NCBI RefSeq assembly: GCF_958979055.1
Contig: NC_084896.1
Location: 6,762,501-6,826,500, forward strand
Origin: Alnus glutinosa
Lineage: Eukaryota; Streptophyta; Magnoliopsida; Fagales; Betulaceae
Direction: 5' to 3'
Length of the DNA stretch: 64,000 nt
Position numbers and translations under genes: made by a program. Of the stretch, positions 61,518-64,000 are shown in pieces. How positions within the stretch are numbered: position 1 is the stretch's first letter; each line of letters begins with the position of its first letter. The notes below the pieces were generated by a model, which saw only the letters and a program-made list of their open reading frames with translations, had not been told where the DNA came from and did not search any database.

Positions 61518-61882
61518 GGGTAATTACCTTTTCCCCCCATGAACTACCAACTCGACCAAAATAGAGCATTCAACTACCAAAGATAACCATTTTCCCCCCT
61601 TCTGTCAGTCACACGCCGTTTTACCCTCATTTTCTTCCTCTTTTCCTCCTATGAACTATCACCATCTTCCTCTTTTTCCCCTATAAACTACCATCATCTT
61701 CCAACATGCCCCCATATAAAACGGCACATGACCCGTTGACCGTTTGTTTTAACCCCTTTGACTGACGGAAGGGGGGAAAATGGTTGTCTTTGGTAGTTGA
61801 ATGCTCTATTTCGGTCGAGTTGGTAGTTCATGGGGGCATTGCGCATTTTTTGGTAGTTCATGGGGGAAAAAGGTAATTACCC
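61518..61882. mobile_element. Foldback element inside the LINE 3' UTR
   Basis: Starts GGGTAATTACCTTTTCCCCC and ends with the inverted form AAAAAGGTAATTACCC. The arms share ATGAACTACCAACTCGACC and GAGCATTCAACTACCAAAGA over about 90 bases. The right arm has an extra ~35-base repeat (CATGGGGGCATTGCGC). Non-coding, typical of a MITE. It lies wholly within the LINE, so it is the younger insertion or came with it. Confidence 0.7.
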
Positions 61883-62089
61883 CAAAAACTTTATAAAACC
61901 AAACACCAAAGAATCACACCTAAAGGTACAAGCTAATCACAGGGCAAAAGGATCAAACAACCCATAATCCCTACCACAATCTAACAAACTACACAACAGA
62001 CAAAGAACACGCCCAAAACCATCAGGCCTCAAACAAACCACTCAACAAATACAACCTCAAACCTGCAGAAATCAAATACAAGCAGCTAA

Positions 62090-64000
62090 CTACAAAAAAA
62101 TGCCATGAAGATTCCACAAATCAGCAAGATGAAGATTCAAAGATGAACGTTTATAAGGACCCTTGGCAATGACACGAACCCGGATCTCCCACTTGATCTT
62201 AGTAAAAATTCTCTCTTCAGAGATAAGAGCATTACCATGTAGAATATCATTTCTATATTTCCACAAATTATATACAGCAGCACCCAGACTTAAAATGCAC
62301 AATCTACTCCACAAACTATCATTTTTCAGCTCAACTATACACCATTTTTCAATGTCTTCCCAAAATCTTTTTGGCCCAGTCACCAAACAAAGAGATAAAA
62401 GATTCCTCCAAATACGAAAACTGAAACCACACTCAAAGAATAAGTGCTCTCTAGATTCCAAACAGCCTCGACAAAAAGGGCAAAGACAATCAGCCATAAA
62501 GCCCCATTTCCACAATTTACTTCTAGTAATCATAGCATCTTTAAAAACAAGCCACAACATAAAAGCTTGCTTAGGAATAGCTACTGAATGCCAAACAATC
62601 TGCCACCGTTGAACTTCACACTCTTTTCGCCTAATTGCTTCCCAAGTAGCTGAGCAAACATAGGACCCTTGCTTACAATTCCAAATAGGCTGATCAACCT
62701 CTCCAATAACTACCTCAGAAAGCTTACTTTGCAACTCAACAATTTTATCCGATCGTGCAAAAGGCCAAAACCAATCACCATTACGGATAATAGTAGAAAG
62801 CTTAGCATTCAACGAGCTACCAGCATAAAAAATGACCCGAGGACCATAGCTATCTAAAAGACATCCATTCGGGTGCCACACATCCAACTAAAGAAAAATA
62901 TTTCTTCCATCTCCCACCTTAAAACTTAAAAACCTCTTAGCAAGATTCCTAAGTTTAAGGAGTTGTTTCCAACACCAAGAACAAGATTGAGGAATTCGGA
63001 TTTGCCAAAAGCTCCTCCCCCTCAACCAATTCTCCTTCACCCATGCCACCCACAAAGAACCGGCCCGAGAGAAAAGATTCCAAATATGTCTAAGCATAGC
63101 TGCCTTATTCCAAACTTCTATCCTTTTTAAACCCAAACCACCCTCTCGTCTTGGAACACAAACTTTTGCCCACGAAACTTTAGCCTTAGCCTTAACATCC
63201 TTACCACACCACAGAAATCGATTTAATTTCTGTTCTAAAAGAAGGATAACAGCTTTAGGAAGAATGAAAACACTAGACCAAAAAACTTGAATGTTAAACA
63301 ACATTGAAGAAATGAGTTGTAATCTGCCAGCAAAGGACAAATGTTTGGAGCACCAAGAATCAATTCTAGATGTGAATTTAGCTACCAAACTTTCACAATC
63401 AGCAGCAGAAAGTCTAGAAGTAATTAGCGGGACACCCAAGTATCTCACAGGCAACTTACCTTCAGACATCTGCAGTAAATTCAGAAGCTCCAACTTAGAA
63501 TCAGCCGAGATACTAGAACAGAAAAAAGAACTCTTAAGGGGATTAGCCTTCAACCCAGAGAGCACTTCAAACTCCTTCAAAACATCCAAGATAACTTTGA
63601 CGGAATCAGAATTTGCAGCTGAAAATATGAGGAGATCGTCTGCAAAACACAAATGGGTAAGGCCTAAAGCTTGGCATCGAGGATGGAAACCAAACCGAGG
63701 AAAACGGCTAACCGCTTCATTCAAAAGTAAGGAAAGCACCTCCATAGCCAACAGAAAAAGGTAAGGAGAAATAGGATCTCTTTGTCTTAGACCCTTCTTG
63801 CCCGGAAAATAACCCACCAAGGAACCATTGAGAGCAATGGAAAACCGGGGACTAGTAAGGCAAACTCGAATCCAATGGACAAACTGTTGAGGGGCTCCAA
63901 AACATTTCAAACAATGAACAATGAAATCCCAACTCACCGAATCATAGGCCTTCATAAGATCTATCTTGAGTGCACATCTCGGTTTCCCATTATTCTTGTG
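62090..64000 (-). pseudogene. LINE ORF2: reverse transcriptase and zf-RVT, one nonsense codon
   Basis: A single continuous minus-strand frame enters at the window edge, with CALKIDLMKAYDSVSW holding the first catalytic Asp. It continues through GLRQRDPISPYLFLLAMEVL to the FADDLLIF catalytic box at about 63622-63645, then SFAGRLQLISSML, and ends in a zinc-binding domain CPFCRGCLESREHLFFEC near 62420-62490. It is interrupted only by a TAG at 62888-62890, in the context NIFL-stop-LDVWHP. In relatives this is usually Trp, so a single TGG to TAG change is likely. The endonuclease domain is outside the window. The frame stops at 62090. The element is nearly intact, hence young, but disabled at this codon. 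Confidence 0.9.

Larger units (their letters stand above)
61482..64000 (-). mobile_element. L1-type LINE, 3' part, running off the right edge
   Basis: On the minus strand it reads reverse transcriptase, zinc-binding domain, 3' untranslated region and a poly(A) tail (T-run 61482-61500). The tail abuts block G at AAATTTC, where other copies continue CTATCAAAT, so this is a new insertion specific to this unit. A foldback element sits inside its 3' untranslated region. The 5' part lies outside the window. Confidence 0.9.

Noticed and set aside
63291-63764. 157-codon plus-strand frame (and 149 codons at 62163-62612)
   Set aside because: Antisense shadows of the LINE reverse-transcriptase frame.

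Overview
This is AT-rich nuclear DNA of a flowering plant, most likely a eudicot. Supporting signs are spliced germin-like protein genes with GT-AG introns and TATAAATAG promoters, CACTA (En/Spm-type) transposon ends, a plant L1-type LINE, an LTR element primed by initiator tRNA-Met, and long AT/CT microsatellites. The species cannot be named from the sequence.

The window is a tandem, repeatedly rearranged cluster of germin-like protein genes (GLP, cupin superfamily, subfamily 1 by motif). I count eleven copies or remnants. Only two look intact: GLP-A (3958-4708, +) and GLP-B (14752-15627, +). Each has two exons, a signal peptide, a Cys pair and the His-x-His...Glu...His metal site. The rest are broken: E (17291-17750, -), C (19825-20597, +, 5' lost but exon 2 open), F1/F2/F3 (25940, 38745 and 56752, -), D (31871-32787, -), D' (43321-43872, -), A' (47665-48412, +) and a 3' scrap of B (51632-51780, +).

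The ancestral order can be read as: flank S1 - A(+) - B(+) - 38-bp minisatellite - F(-) - CACTA element - block G - D(-) - next S1. S1 starts at 1, about 33375 and about 43925; the minisatellite is at 21644, 36071 and 52823; F plus CACTA is at 25.9, 38.7 and 56.8 kb; block G is at 16.0, 30.4, 41.2 and 59.2 kb. Junctions between units carry short microhomologies. They suggest unequal or illegitimate recombination that deleted gene pieces.

Transposons shaped the cluster. A CACTA element sits between the middle of exon 2 and the TATA region of GLP-F, and this broken gene was then triplicated. A separate CACTA end abuts the last 18 bases of exon 1 of GLP-C. One of the three F-linked CACTA copies also holds three exons of a clavaminate-synthase-like 2-oxoglutarate dioxygenase gene. 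Later arrivals are another CACTA-type element (6476-8940), foldback elements, an 855-bp truncated LTR retrotransposon with a perfect 5-bp target duplication (59319-60173) and a LINE running off the right edge (61482-64000).

The two intact genes should encode secreted, manganese-binding cell-wall GLP oligomers. I see no new enzymatic system. The main interest is the cluster's structural history, the transposon-linked gene capture and truncation, and several palindromic or inverted-repeat tracts that could feed small-RNA silencing.
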